A DNA stretch of 25,363 nt from Actinomycetales bacterium (lineage in GTDB: Bacteria; Actinomycetota; Actinomycetes; Actinomycetales; Actinomycetaceae): assembly GCA_012513625.1 (NCBI GenBank), contig JAAZBW010000350.1, forward strand, positions 1 through 25,363, given 5' to 3'. This document shows, in pieces, positions 14,980 to 22,401 of the stretch; the first letter of the stretch is position 1; each line of letters opens with the position of its first letter. Both the position numbers and the translations under genes were made by a program. Under the pieces are notes generated by a model, which worked only from the letters and a program-made list of their open reading frames with translations, did not search any database and was not told the DNA's origin.

Positions 14980-16068
14980 ATGGCAGAATCAGCAACCGTG
15001 ACGAGTAGCGCGGCCGTGCCGTTCCCCGCGGGTGATCCGGCCCCACGGCATCAGGACCTCGCACTAGACCTCTCCCGGTTCGCGTGGCTGTCCATCTGCG
15101 CCGCGATCGTGACGATCGCGCTCAAGTCCGGCGCCTGGGCGCTCACCGGCTCGGTGGGGCTCCTCTCGGACGCCGCGGAATCGCTCGTCAATCTCGCGGC
15201 CGCCGTGGTGGCGCTCATCGCGCTCAAGGTGGCCGCCAGCCCCGCGGATGAGAAGTACACCTACGGCCGCTCCAAGGCCGAGTACTTCTCTGCCGCCGCC
15301 GAAGGCATCCTGATCCTGGTGGCCGCCGGGGCCATCATGATCACCGCCGTGCAGCGGTTCGTGCACCCGCAGCCGATCGAGAACGTGGGGATCGGCCTCC
15401 TGATCTCGGTGATCGCCTCGGTGGTGAACGGCGGGGTGGGCCTCGTGCTCTGGCGCGCCGGCCGCAAATACCGCTCGCTCACCCTCACCGCGGACGCGAA
15501 GCACCTGTGGACAGACGTGGTCACCTCGATCGGCGTGATCGTGGGCGTGGTCCTCGTGTGGTTGACGGAGGTGAACCAGCTCGACGCCGTGGTGGCCTTC
15601 GCCGTGGGCGTCAACATCGTGGTCACGGGGATCCGGCTACTGATCGAGTCCCTGCAGGGGTTGCTGGACGTGACGCTGCCGGCCGAGGACAACGAGAAAA
15701 TCGTGGCGATACTTGCGCGGCACAGTGGGGAGAACACCGCGTTCCACGGCCTCCAGACCCGGATCTCTGGCCGCGAGCGGTTCATGAACGTGCACGTGCT
15801 TGTTCCGGGATCGTGGAGCGTGCAGCAGGGGCACGCGTACTGCGAGCAGATCGAGCACGAGATCGAGCAGGAGCTCCCGGGGATCCGCGTGATCACCCAC
15901 CTGGAGCCGATCGAGGACCCCGCCTCCTACGCAGACATCCCGCGTGGCCATCTCCGTCTCCCCCTGGGCGGCAATGGTGTGCCCGACGCGAACGGGGGCC
16001 ACGACGGGGACGGGGACGGGGGCCGGGACTGGGACGGGGACGCATCCCCCGGCGGTCCGGCCACGTAG
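14980..16068 (+). CDS. Cation diffusion facilitator (CDF) family metal transporter
   Basis: A 362-residue transporter with about six membrane helices (residues ~35-200) and a cytoplasmic CDF C-terminal domain (~205-320) containing VILAR-like, HGLQTRISG and MNVHVLVPG segments. The metal site in helix 5 is canonical (H175xxxD179). In helix 2, GLLSDAAESLVNL, the usual HxxxD is E67xxxN71, suggesting altered metal choice. The C-terminal ~35 residues are rich in Asp and Gly (GGHDGDGDGG) and could bind cations. CDF proteins export Zn, Fe, Mn, Co or Ni using the proton gradient. ATG 14980 has GAGG eight bases upstream; GTG 14998, nine bases after a weak CAGAAT box, is an alternative leaderless start. 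Confidence 0.9.
   Translation: MAESATVTSSAAVPFPAGDPAPRHQDLALDLSRFAWLSICAAIVTIALKSGAWALTGSVGLLSDAAESLVNLAAAVVALIALKVAASPADEKYTYGRSKAEYFSAAAEGILILVAAGAIMITAVQRFVHPQPIENVGIGLLISVIASVVNGGVGLVLWRAGRKYRSLTLTADAKHLWTDVVTSIGVIVGVVLVWLTEVNQLDAVVAFAVGVNIVVTGIRLLIESLQGLLDVTLPAEDNEKIVAILARHSGENTAFHGLQTRISGRERFMNVHVLVPGSWSVQQGHAYCEQIEHEIEQELPGIRVITHLEPIEDPASYADIPRGHLRLPLGGNGVPDANGGHDGDGDGGRDWDGDASPGGPAT
15993..16042 (+). repeat. GACGGG hexamer tract encoding the Asp/Gly tail of the CDF protein
   Basis: Degenerate GACGGG units repeat through this stretch and encode alternating Asp and Gly near the transporter C-terminus. It is a coding microsatellite that could change length in steps of two residues. Confidence 0.55.
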
Positions 16069-16075
16069 GGAAAAT

Positions 16076-16117
16076 CGCGGGCCGTAGGACGCGGGCCGTA
16101 GGACGCGGGCCGTAAGA
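16076..16117 (+). repeat. Three 14-bp tandem repeats
   Basis: CGCGGGCCGTAGGA occurs at 16076-16089 and 16090-16103, and with one change at 16104-16117. It lies just after the CDF stop and before the promoter of the next gene. Each unit contains TAGGA or TAAGA and so resembles a -10 box, but this may be chance. Confidence 0.7.
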
Positions 16118-16144
16118 CCCTGTCGGCTGATCACGTGGCCGCAC

Positions 16145-16150
16145 TACCCT
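16145..16150 (+). promoter_or_regulatory. Candidate -10 box for the leader peptide/membrane protein transcript
   Basis: TACCCT lies four bases before ATG 16155 and 54 bases before ATG 16205. If used, the first codon of the transcript would be that of the 17-codon leader ORF. No clear -35 box. Confidence 0.35.
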
Positions 16151-16154
16151 GAAG

Positions 16155-16208
16155 ATGTCGGCCATTTGGCTGGCACTCGTTCCGGCTCGGCGTCCGGAGG
16201 CGCAATGA
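16155..16208 (+). CDS. Possible 17-residue leader peptide coupled to the membrane protein
   Basis: ATG 16155 opens a frame encoding MSAIWLALVPARRPEAQ. Its TGA (16206-16208) overlaps the ATG of the next gene (16205) in an ATGA arrangement. The downstream ribosome binding site GGAGG lies inside its last codons. This layout is seen for translationally coupled leader peptides, but so short an ORF can arise by chance. Confidence 0.35.
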   Translation: MSAIWLALVPARRPEAQ

Positions 16209-16957
16209 CCAAGCCCGTGAACCCGGTGGTCATCGATGACCTGCACTCCTGGCGCGGACTCCTGCGATGCGGCGGCTGGTCCGCGCTCGCCTCCGTAACC
16301 CTCATCATCATCCAGGTGGGCATCTTCGCCACGTGGCCGCCCGTCCACACGGTGCGGGAGGTCTTCTCGCTCATGAACGAGGCACCGGTTCTCGGACTGA
16401 TCTCCCTGGACGCCATCTACATCGTCAACAACCTGCTCGTGTGGCTGGTCTATCTCGGCCTCGGCGCCGCCCTCTGGCCGGTGTCGCGATCAGTGGTGAC
16501 CCTCGCTGTCGGGCTGGGAACCCTCCAGATGGCGGCATACCTCGGATCCAATCCCGCGGCCGAAATGTTGGTACTGGGGCGGGAACATGCGGGCGCAGAC
16601 ACTGAACGCGCGCGCATCCTTGAGTCCGCAGGCGAGGCTCTCCTAGCAGCCTGGAAGGGAACGGCGTTCCTGACCTACTACCTGCTGGGTGCGATCGTCC
16701 TGCTTCTCCTGACGTGGCTGCTGTACCACTCGAACCGCTTCCCGCGGAGCGCCACATGGTGGGCGCTCGCAGCCGGAATTTTGATGCTCGTTCCCTCCCC
16801 GTTCGGGACAGTCGGGATGGTGTTCGCACTCCTGTCACTACTGCCGTGGAGCGTGATGTGCATCGTCGTCGGCCGGCGGCTGCTCTCCCTGTCCTCGACG
16901 TCGGGCACGAGGGCGTCTCCCACCCACCTCCATCAGAACAGCGAAGCGGGGCCCTGA
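16205..16957 (+). CDS. Hypothetical membrane protein, DUF4386-like
   Basis: A 250-residue protein with about six hydrophobic segments: ASVTLIIIQVGIFATW, LDAIYIVNNLLVWLVYLGLGAAL (possibly two), VVTLAVGLGTLQMAAYLGS, FLTYYLLGAIVLLLLTWLLYHS, WWALAAGILMLVPSPF and MVFALLSLLPWSVMCIVVG. The overall layout, with the conserved-looking SNPAAEML between helices, resembles DUF4386-type proteins, which have no assigned function. ATG 16205 has GGAGG at 16196-16200, slightly close; an upstream extension to 16166 is open but lacks a better site. The final codons overlap the stem of a bidirectional terminator shared with the opposite-strand kinase. Role unknown. Confidence 0.75.
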   Translation: MTKPVNPVVIDDLHSWRGLLRCGGWSALASVTLIIIQVGIFATWPPVHTVREVFSLMNEAPVLGLISLDAIYIVNNLLVWLVYLGLGAALWPVSRSVVTLAVGLGTLQMAAYLGSNPAAEMLVLGREHAGADTERARILESAGEALLAAWKGTAFLTYYLLGAIVLLLLTWLLYHSNRFPRSATWWALAAGILMLVPSPFGTVGMVFALLSLLPWSVMCIVVGRRLLSLSSTSGTRASPTHLHQNSEAGP

Positions 16958-16973
16958 CAACGCAGGGCCCCGC
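16946..16973. terminator. Perfect GC-rich hairpin between convergent genes
   Basis: GCGGGGCCCTG (16946-16956) and CAGGGCCCCGC (16963-16973) form an 11-bp perfect stem with a six-base loop. It contains the stop codon of the membrane protein gene and lies 20 bases after the PfkB kinase stop, so it can serve both strands. No T tract is present, as is common in high-GC actinobacteria. Confidence 0.8.
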
Positions 16974-16992
16974 CGCCGTCGTCGTCGTGGAT

Positions 16993-18066
16993 CTACCGCT
17001 GGACGCGGGCGTTGCCCTTCCACATGTCCCAGACCTGCTTCTCATCGGCCGGTGCGCCGTAGTCGTAGATCGAGGTGGCCGCGAGTGCGCCGGTGGCCCA
17101 ACCGAACTGGGCGCACTTCTCGACGTCCCAGCCCTGGAGGATGCCGTAGAGGATGCCGCCCACGGAGCCGTCGCCGCCGCCGATGCGGTCCATCACGTCG
17201 ATGTCGCGGAGGGCGGCGAGGTAGAACTCGCCGTCGTTCCAGAGCAGGATTCCCCACTCGTGGCGGTTGGCGGAGACGACCTCACGCAGGGAGGTGCCGA
17301 TCCAGTGCGCCTGCGGGTAGGTGTCCTTGATGCGGCCGATCATGGCCTTGAAGTCGTCGATCTTGTCGTCGATCGAGTCGCCGCCGGCCTCCGGGCCCTC
17401 GATGCCGAGGCAGAGCTGGAAGTCCTCCTCGTTGCCGTAGAGGATGTCGCAGTTCTGGGCGATCTCGTGGAACGCTGCGCGGAGCTCGTCCTCGCGGCCC
17501 TGCCAGAAGGTGGCGCGGTAGTTGAGGTCCATCGCCACGAGGGAGCCGTTCTTACGGGCGGCCTTCGCGATCTCCACACAGAACTTCGAGGTGGAGGGCG
17601 AGAGCGCCGCGATCAGGCCGGAGAGGTGCACGATCTTCACACCCTCCTCGCCGAAGATGCGGTCCAGGTCGAACTGGTCCACCGAGAGCTCGCGGCCCAC
17701 CTCACCGGAGCGGTCATTCCACACGCGGGGGGCGCGGCCGCCAAAACCCGAGTCGGCAATGTTGAACTGGTGGCGGAGTCCCCAGGCGTCACCCTGATCG
17801 AGTTCGGGGCCCTCATAGGACATGTTGCGCTTGCGCAGGTCCGCCTTGATGACGGCCGAAATGGGCGATCCCTTCACGAACGCGGTGAGGACCTTGGTGG
17901 GCTCACCCAGGTGGCTCGCCACGCTGCCCACATTCGACTCGGCGCTGGTGGCCTGCATGAAGAAACGGTCCGCCACATGTACGGGCGCCCGGTTCTCCGG
18001 CGTGATTCGAATGCCCATCGAGGTGGGGATTACCAGCGACCATTTCGCGTCTTCGCGCAGCTTCAT
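16993..18066 (-). CDS. PfkB-family carbohydrate kinase (2-keto-3-deoxygluconate kinase-like)
   Basis: A 357-residue member of the PfkB/ribokinase family. Landmarks are NVGSVASHLGEPTKVLTAFV near the N-terminus, KIVHLSGLIAALS, VAMDLNYRATFW (178-189), ILYGNEEDF (208-216), and the active-site segment MDRIGGGDGSVGGILYG with catalytic base D299. The usual GAGDAF is GGGDGS here, but the Asp and anion-hole glycines are kept. The DLNYR and NEEDF motifs are typical of KDG kinases, which phosphorylate 2-keto-3-deoxygluconate in hexuronate or gluconate breakdown; fructokinase-like substrates remain possible. ATG 18066 is fixed by AAGGAG six bases upstream. The gene stands alone; no KDPG aldolase or transporter is adjacent in this window. 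Confidence 0.88.
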   Translation of the reverse strand: MKLREDAKWSLVIPTSMGIRITPENRAPVHVADRFFMQATSAESNVGSVASHLGEPTKVLTAFVKGSPISAVIKADLRKRNMSYEGPELDQGDAWGLRHQFNIADSGFGGRAPRVWNDRSGEVGRELSVDQFDLDRIFGEEGVKIVHLSGLIAALSPSTSKFCVEIAKAARKNGSLVAMDLNYRATFWQGREDELRAAFHEIAQNCDILYGNEEDFQLCLGIEGPEAGGDSIDDKIDDFKAMIGRIKDTYPQAHWIGTSLREVVSANRHEWGILLWNDGEFYLAALRDIDVMDRIGGGDGSVGGILYGILQGWDVEKCAQFGWATGALAATSIYDYGAPADEKQVWDMWKGNARVQR

Positions 18067-18108
18067 TGCATCTCCTTGGGATCCATGGGACGGCACATAC
18101 GTCCCCCA

Positions 18109-18114
18109 ACTCTA
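18109..18114 (-). promoter_or_regulatory. Candidate -10 box for the PfkB kinase gene
   Basis: Read on the - strand, TAGAGT lies about 42 bases before ATG 18066, leaving a leader of about 36 nt that holds the AAGGAG ribosome binding site. Confidence 0.4.
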
Positions 18115-18161
18115 GGGATGGGGCGCCGCGGTGTCCGGCGGTTGCCATCGGAGCTCGCATT

Positions 18162-18265
18162 GCCCGCCATCGGGACGACAACGAATGTTGCCACCGAGAA
18201 TGACGCTCTTCCGGCCGTTCTCAGCGTCACTCTCGGTGGCAAGGGTTGTTGTCATGGTGGCGGGC
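18162..18265. repeat. Long imperfect palindrome in the PfkB-AlkA intergenic gap
   Basis: The core arms at 18188-18207 and 18223-18242 are 20 bases each with one mismatch around a 15-nt loop. Outer arms GACGACAAC (18174-18182) and GTTGTTGTC (18245-18253) extend the pairing with one mismatch, and CCCGCCAT (from 18163) and a related ATGGTGGCGGG extend it further. It could be a terminator, a protein-binding site or a small non-autonomous element. There is no T tract. Confidence 0.7.
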
Positions 18266-18379
18266 GTGGCGAGCCAGCGGGCGTGGCGAGCCAGCGGGCG
18301 TGGCGAGCCAGCGGGCGTGGCGAGCCAGCGGGCGTGGCGAGCCAGCGGGCGTGGCGAGCCAGCGGGCGTGGCGGGCGAA
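18264..18379. repeat. 17-bp tandem array, six perfect copies plus a partial
   Basis: GCGTGGCGAGCCAGCGG repeats without change from 18264 to 18365, then decays in a partial seventh copy. Because 17 is not a multiple of three the array is not a coding repeat; it leaves long open frames in several phases that are artefacts. The rest of the 18067-18488 gap holds the palindrome, the kinase promoter and the region before the Ada-AlkA gene. Confidence 0.9.
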
Positions 18380-18488
18380 GCGCGGCAGGCGCGGAACCCC
18401 ACCCCTCCACACACAGTGGACGCCCCGCCCACCGGTGGTGTCGGATTCCTGCTAGCCACCCCCGCCCCCACAGGGGCACCATGGAGGC

Positions 18489-20198
18489 ATGCTCCCCAGC
18501 GTCGAAGCCTGCCGCGCCGCCGTCGCGGCCAAGGACGCACGCTTCGACGGCGTCTTCTTCTCCGCCGTCACCACCACCGGCATCTTCTGCCGCCCCTCCT
18601 GCCCCGCCATGCCGAAGCTGGACAACCTCCGCTTCTACCCCTCCGCCGCCGCCGCGATCGACGCCGGCTTCCGCGCCTGCCGCCGCTGCCGCCCCGACGC
18701 CACCCCCGGCTCCCCCGAGTGGGACCAGCGCGCCGATATCGCCGCCCGCACGCTCAAACTCCTCACCGACGGCGCCGTCGACCGCGAGGGCGTCCCCGGC
18801 CTCGCCGCCCGCGTCGGCTACTCCGAGCGCCAGCTCGAACGCATCATCCGCGCGGAGTTCGGCGCCGGCCCGCTCGCCCTCGCACGCGCCCAGCGCGCCA
18901 CCACCGCGCGCACCCTGATCGAAACCACCGACCTCCCCTTCGCCGACATCGCCTTCGCCGCCGGCTTCGGCTCCATCCGCGCCTTCAACGACGCAGTCCG
19001 CGCCACCTTCGCCGCCACCCCCACCGAGCTGCGCGCGCGTCGTCGCCCCCTCCGGCCCGACGACCAAACTCGCCTCTCGTCTCTTCCCTCGCCGCGCGGC
19101 GGGACTCGCCCTCCGTCAACACCCCCACCCGACGACGGAACTCACCTCCCGTCTCTTCCCTCGCCGCACGGCGGAACCCACCTTCCGTCGGAAGCCGGGG
19201 CCGGCGAACTGGCTGCTCCGGGCGGGTGGCGGCCGCCCGCCGTCGTGACGGTGCGGCTCGCGGTGCGGCAGCCGTACGCACCGGAGCAATCGTTCGCACA
19301 CTTGGCGGTGACGGCTGTGCCGGGCGTCGAGGAGTGGACTGGCACGCACTACCGGCGGACGCTCCGGCTGCCGCACGGGCCCGGGATTGTGGCGGCGCGG
19401 CCGCACGCGGACCACGTGGAGGCCACGTTCACGCTCACGGATTTGCGGGATTTGCAGGCGGCGGTGGCGCGCACGCGGCGGATGTTGGACCTGGATGCGG
19501 ACCCGGTGGCGGTCGCGGAGCACCTGCGGCGCAATCCGCTTCTGGCTGCGGCGGTGGACGCGGTGCCGGGTCGGCGGGTGCCGCGCTCCGCCGACGGCGA
19601 GGAGATGGCCCTGCGGGCGGTGCTCGGCCAGCAGGTCTCGACGGCGGCGGCCCGGACTTTTGCGGCGCGGCTCGTGGCGCGGTTCGGGCAGCCGCTGCCG
19701 GGAAATGTGGGTCACGTTGGCGGGCACGGCCATGGCGGGCACACGCACGGCACCCTCACGCACCTGTTCCCCCGCGCGTCGGACCTCGCGGAGGCCGAGA
19801 TCCGCGTCATGCCGGCCGGACGGGCGGCGACCTTCCGGCGCCTCGCGGCCGAACTGGCAGATGGTCTCGACCTCGGACCCGGCGCCGACCGCGCGGAGGT
19901 CCGAGAACGACTCGTGGCGCTGCCGGGGATCGGGCCGTGGACCGTCGAGCTGGTGGCAATGCGGGCGCTCGGAGATCCGGACGCGTTCCCCGCCACCGAC
20001 CTCGGGGTGATCCGCGGCGCACAGGCGCTCGGCGTGGTCGGCGGCGGCGCCAGTGCCGGTGCCAGCGCCCGGACCAGCAGGAACGCCCGCCTTCTCGAGG
20101 CCGCCGAGGCGTGGCGACCCTGGCGCGCCTACGCCGTCCAGTACCTGTGGGCCGCCCACGAGCACCCCACCAACGCCCTGCCGGCACCATACAATTGA
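18489..20198 (+). CDS. alkA: Ada-type methyl-phosphotriester domain/AraC HTH fused to AlkA 3-methyladenine DNA glycosylase
   Basis: A 569-residue repair protein. Residues 1-75 are the zinc-binding Ada domain with C34, C38, C64 and C67; C34 is the probable methyl acceptor. An AraC helix-turn-helix (about 85-180) follows, then a Pro/Ser-rich linker, the AlkA N-terminal domain (about 220-330) and the HhH-GPD glycosylase with LPGIGPWTVELVAMRA (478-493) and catalytic D504 in ATDLG. Methylation of the Ada domain is expected to turn it into an activator of repair genes, while the C-terminal half excises alkylated bases. Such fusions are common in actinobacteria, often next to ogt; here ogt lies 3.7 kb downstream beyond a foreign-looking block. 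A His/Gly insertion (HVGGHGHGGHTHG) lies between glycosylase helices. GGAGG sits only one base before this ATG, so initiation is unusual. Confidence 0.93.
   Translation: MLPSVEACRAAVAAKDARFDGVFFSAVTTTGIFCRPSCPAMPKLDNLRFYPSAAAAIDAGFRACRRCRPDATPGSPEWDQRADIAARTLKLLTDGAVDREGVPGLAARVGYSERQLERIIRAEFGAGPLALARAQRATTARTLIETTDLPFADIAFAAGFGSIRAFNDAVRATFAATPTELRARRRPLRPDDQTRLSSLPSPRGGTRPPSTPPPDDGTHLPSLPSPHGGTHLPSEAGAGELAAPGGWRPPAVVTVRLAVRQPYAPEQSFAHLAVTAVPGVEEWTGTHYRRTLRLPHGPGIVAARPHADHVEATFTLTDLRDLQAAVARTRRMLDLDADPVAVAEHLRRNPLLAAAVDAVPGRRVPRSADGEEMALRAVLGQQVSTAAARTFAARLVARFGQPLPGNVGHVGGHGHGGHTHGTLTHLFPRASDLAEAEIRVMPAGRAATFRRLAAELADGLDLGPGADRAEVRERLVALPGIGPWTVELVAMRALGDPDAFPATDLGVIRGAQALGVVGGGASAGASARTSRNARLLEAAEAWRPWRAYAVQYLWAAHEHPTNALPAPYN
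19058..19187 (+). repeat. Imperfect direct repeat in the Ada-AlkA linker
   Basis: A segment with CGTCTCTTCCCTCGCCGC is present near 19077 and again near 19150 with similar flanks, encoding LPSLPSPHGGTHLPS-like sequence in the unstructured linker. It suggests a local duplication. Confidence 0.55.
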
Positions 20199-20224
20199 CG
20201 CCGGTCTCAGCCACTCCATTACGT

Positions 20225-21289
20225 CTACGGCACCTCGGACTCTCCAATCAAACTGGCAGAAGCCAAGGCGGAGAACTGAACCACTGCTGGAGCCTTGAGT
20301 CCCTCATGCGGCTTGGCCACGGTGACAACGAGTTCGCTGCCCAGGAACCTTCCAGCTTCTGGGTCCGCGTAGAGCACCGTCACATACTCCCGGCCAGGTC
20401 CGGGTATCTGGATTGCGGCTGCCTCTCTACCTAGGCGATCCACAGTCTCGCCAAGATAAGTGATCCCATCCGTCCTCGCCAGTGCCTCCCAGAGAGTACT
20501 GACGAGGACGGGATCTAGAACATACTTGGCATTCATGTCTACTATCGATTCACCGATACAGCTGGGATTGAGCGGGCAATCTGCAGCGACCTGTTCCGCA
20601 AGCAGCACTGGATCAGTGGAGAGGCTCGCGATATACTCGGACGTCTCGGCGCTCGTCCAGAAGACTTCGTCCCTCGTCACGGATCCGGTTCTTGAACCAT
20701 CCTCATCCGACATTTGGCCCTTCGCATCAATCAGCTGGCCACTCCAGACAATTTCTCGCACCGAACCGTCCGGAAAGATGTAACGCTCCTGGCGGGTCGC
20801 CATTTTCGGATCGAAGTCTTCACTATTGGACACTTGCAGGCCTTGGAGCGTCCAACCGACTGTCACAATCCGCTGAATGGAATCTCCGCTGGCGGCCATC
20901 GCCTGTTGGGAAGCGGCCTCGGCAAGCCCCTCCAATATCGAGGACGCGGACTTTCCTTCCTTGTTATGAAATTCTCGCATTAGCGGCGTCCATGCGGGTG
21001 CGACATTGTCACCCTCACCGCCAGTGTCGTGCAACACAAGCCCAACTGCTGCGGCGACCACGACCGCTGCGGCTCCAAGCGCCATAGCAAATTTCCGATA
21101 TCCCCGCCCAGGCGTACGCATCAGCGATCGTTGTTGCGCCCTACTCTCACGAAGGATCTGCTCGAGGCCACGTTGCGCCGCCGCGTCAGTACGAATTCGC
21201 TCCTCAGAACTCAATTCATGAATGCTGGAAGATATTCCCGCAGACCTTAACAATTCACGTGTTTCAGTCTCGAGGCGATCAATATTCAT
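20225..21289 (-). CDS. Single-pass membrane protein downstream of a sigma factor (possible anti-sigma; CU044_5270-like)
   Basis: A 354-residue protein. The first ~60 residues are charged and cytoplasmic (RLETETRELLRSAGISSS). One membrane helix follows (FAMALGAAAVVVAAAVGLVLH, about 64-84), then an extracytoplasmic domain of ~265 residues. Its C-terminal part (TYLGETVDRLGREAAAIQI, then YVTVLYADPEAGRFLGSELV) resembles the actinobacterial CU044_5270 family, which is commonly paired with ECF sigma factors. ATG 21289 lies 13 bases after the sigma factor stop. By position it may restrain or tune the sigma factor, but the short cytoplasmic part shows no clear zinc anti-sigma motif. It is the last gene of the lower-GC block and ends 26 bp from the convergent Ada-AlkA gene. 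Confidence 0.7.
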   Translation of the reverse strand: MNIDRLETETRELLRSAGISSSIHELSSEERIRTDAAAQRGLEQILRESRAQQRSLMRTPGRGYRKFAMALGAAAVVVAAAVGLVLHDTGGEGDNVAPAWTPLMREFHNKEGKSASSILEGLAEAASQQAMAASGDSIQRIVTVGWTLQGLQVSNSEDFDPKMATRQERYIFPDGSVREIVWSGQLIDAKGQMSDEDGSRTGSVTRDEVFWTSAETSEYIASLSTDPVLLAEQVAADCPLNPSCIGESIVDMNAKYVLDPVLVSTLWEALARTDGITYLGETVDRLGREAAAIQIPGPGREYVTVLYADPEAGRFLGSELVVTVAKPHEGLKAPAVVQFSALASASLIGESEVP

Positions 21290-21302
21290 AGGCTGTTTGC
21301 GC

Positions 21303-21839
21303 CTATTTCCGCTTGAGTGCTGGATGGGACACATCGCCCCTCCTCTCCAGATTATATCTCAGACGGTCCCTTGCCCGGGAGAGACGCATGCTTGCCGCCT
21401 TGGGCGTACAGTTGAGAATAGTCGCGATCTCCTGAACTTGGTAGCCGTCGGCCAGGAGCGTCAAGATCTCTCGATCCGATTTGTTCAGACAGGACAGGAG
21501 AGACCTACCTCCACTTGCATTTTCATAAATGTCCGCAGTGTCAGGCTCGAACGATTTTCGCGTCCTCAATTCTGAGCCGACCGCATCTACGAGATCCCTC
21601 CTTCGAGCTTCACTTCTCCTTTGGTTCCTTATGAGTCCATCGAGGATCTTATAAGCGAACCCCTGCAGTCGAGCCTCTTCGGCCGTATTGCGTGGATAGG
21701 AAAGCTTCTTCATCCAAATCGTTCGCAGGGCCTCTATGGCCACATCATTCGCAGTATCGACATCGAGGCGTCGACGCCCGTAACGCAAGAGCGCAGGATG
21801 CATCTCTCGGAAGAAGACCTCGAACTCACGCTCATCCAC
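21303..21839 (-). CDS. ECF-like sigma-70 family RNA polymerase sigma factor
   Basis: About 178 residues. Region 2 is FEVFFREMHPALLRYGRRRL followed by DVDTANDVAIEALRTIW and a -10-recognition helix ending RNQRRSEARRRD. Region 4 is LLSCLNKSDREILTLLADGYQVQEIATILNCTPKAASMRLSRARDRLR, a standard -35-binding helix-turn-helix. GTG 21839 gives the usual ECF length but has no ribosome binding site; the frame is open to 22025, so the start is uncertain. Its neighbours are a secreted protease and a lipoprotein upstream and a membrane protein downstream, all in one direction, suggesting that it controls envelope or secreted functions. Base composition is lower in GC than in the flanking genes, suggesting transfer. 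Confidence 0.85.
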   Translation of the reverse strand: MDEREFEVFFREMHPALLRYGRRRLDVDTANDVAIEALRTIWMKKLSYPRNTAEEARLQGFAYKILDGLIRNQRRSEARRRDLVDAVGSELRTRKSFEPDTADIYENASGGRSLLSCLNKSDREILTLLADGYQVQEIATILNCTPKAASMRLSRARDRLRYNLERRGDVSHPALKRK

Positions 21840-21984
21840 AGAAGCACCAATTGCTCGAATCTCGATCAGGGAAGCTGGTACAGGATGCAAGCATACCGTT
21901 CGCGCCCACCTTGTGACCTCGATTTCAAATTCAGAGTGTGGAGGACAATACGCTTGCCCACCTGCACCGGGCCGGCACGCGAAC

Positions 21985-22401
21985 TCACTTCGCCGCCCTT
22001 GGCGGATCCTCTGATGAGATCTCAATTGTCACTGGCACGCCATCCGCAAGCTCCTCCGCCATAGCCCGAATAGATTCGAGCTCTGGTGCCGGAATATCCG
22101 CCCCGTCAGAGTATATTGTAACGATCAGTCGGTTCGAAACGCTGTCGAACCGAGCAGCCTTTCCATATGGGAACTCTTTCAGGCCCTCAAGGACTCGAAA
22201 TTCGAGCACATTCGACGTTCCCTCCTGCGTCGGTTCCCCCGACGGCAGCCAGGTTTGAGACTCCTGAGTAGCCGACGAAGGCACTCCCTCTCCACTGCAC
22301 CCCAGGACCAGAAACAGAGGAGTCGCAATGACAACCCCGAGCCCTTTCGGCACCGAAATTGATCTACTGTTCCGCATCGGTACTGTCATCGCCAGACTCA
22401 A
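21985..22401 (-). CDS. Small lipoprotein of unknown function
   Basis: A 138-residue protein (126-138 depending on start). It has a lipoprotein signal: a basic N-terminus, hydrophobic GLGVVIATPLFLVLG and a lipobox LVLGC, followed by a Ser/Gly/Thr-rich spacer and a ~80-residue domain (VLEFRVLEGLKEFPYGKAARFD...TIYSDGADIPAPELESIRAMAEEL). I do not recognise the domain. A TTG at 22401 overlaps the protease stop in a TTGA arrangement; ATG 22389 and ATG 22377 are alternatives with no better ribosome binding site. It lies between the protease and the sigma factor and probably acts at the membrane surface, perhaps with the protease. The function is not established. Confidence 0.7.
   Translation of the reverse strand: MSLAMTVPMRNSRSISVPKGLGVVIATPLFLVLGCSGEGVPSSATQESQTWLPSGEPTQEGTSNVLEFRVLEGLKEFPYGKAARFDSVSNRLIVTIYSDGADIPAPELESIRAMAEELADGVPVTIEISSEDPPRAAK

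Noticed and set aside
18264..18379. CRISPR-like or coding repeat array
   Set aside because: The 17-bp units are contiguous with no unique spacers, and the unit length is not a multiple of three, so it is neither a CRISPR array nor a coding repeat.
16714..18918. Long + strand open frame opposite the PfkB kinase
   Set aside because: It is the antisense frame of the kinase followed by the repeat array and has no recognisable domain.
18131..20434. Very long + strand open frame over the tandem array and Ada-AlkA gene
   Set aside because: Its translation is low-complexity Arg/Pro/His sequence without motifs; the overlapping frame from 18489 contains all the Ada and AlkA motifs.
21840..22025. Longer N-terminus for the sigma factor
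   Set aside because: The extension has no sigma homology, would overlap the lipoprotein gene by about 40 bases and lacks a ribosome binding site; the start is still not certain.
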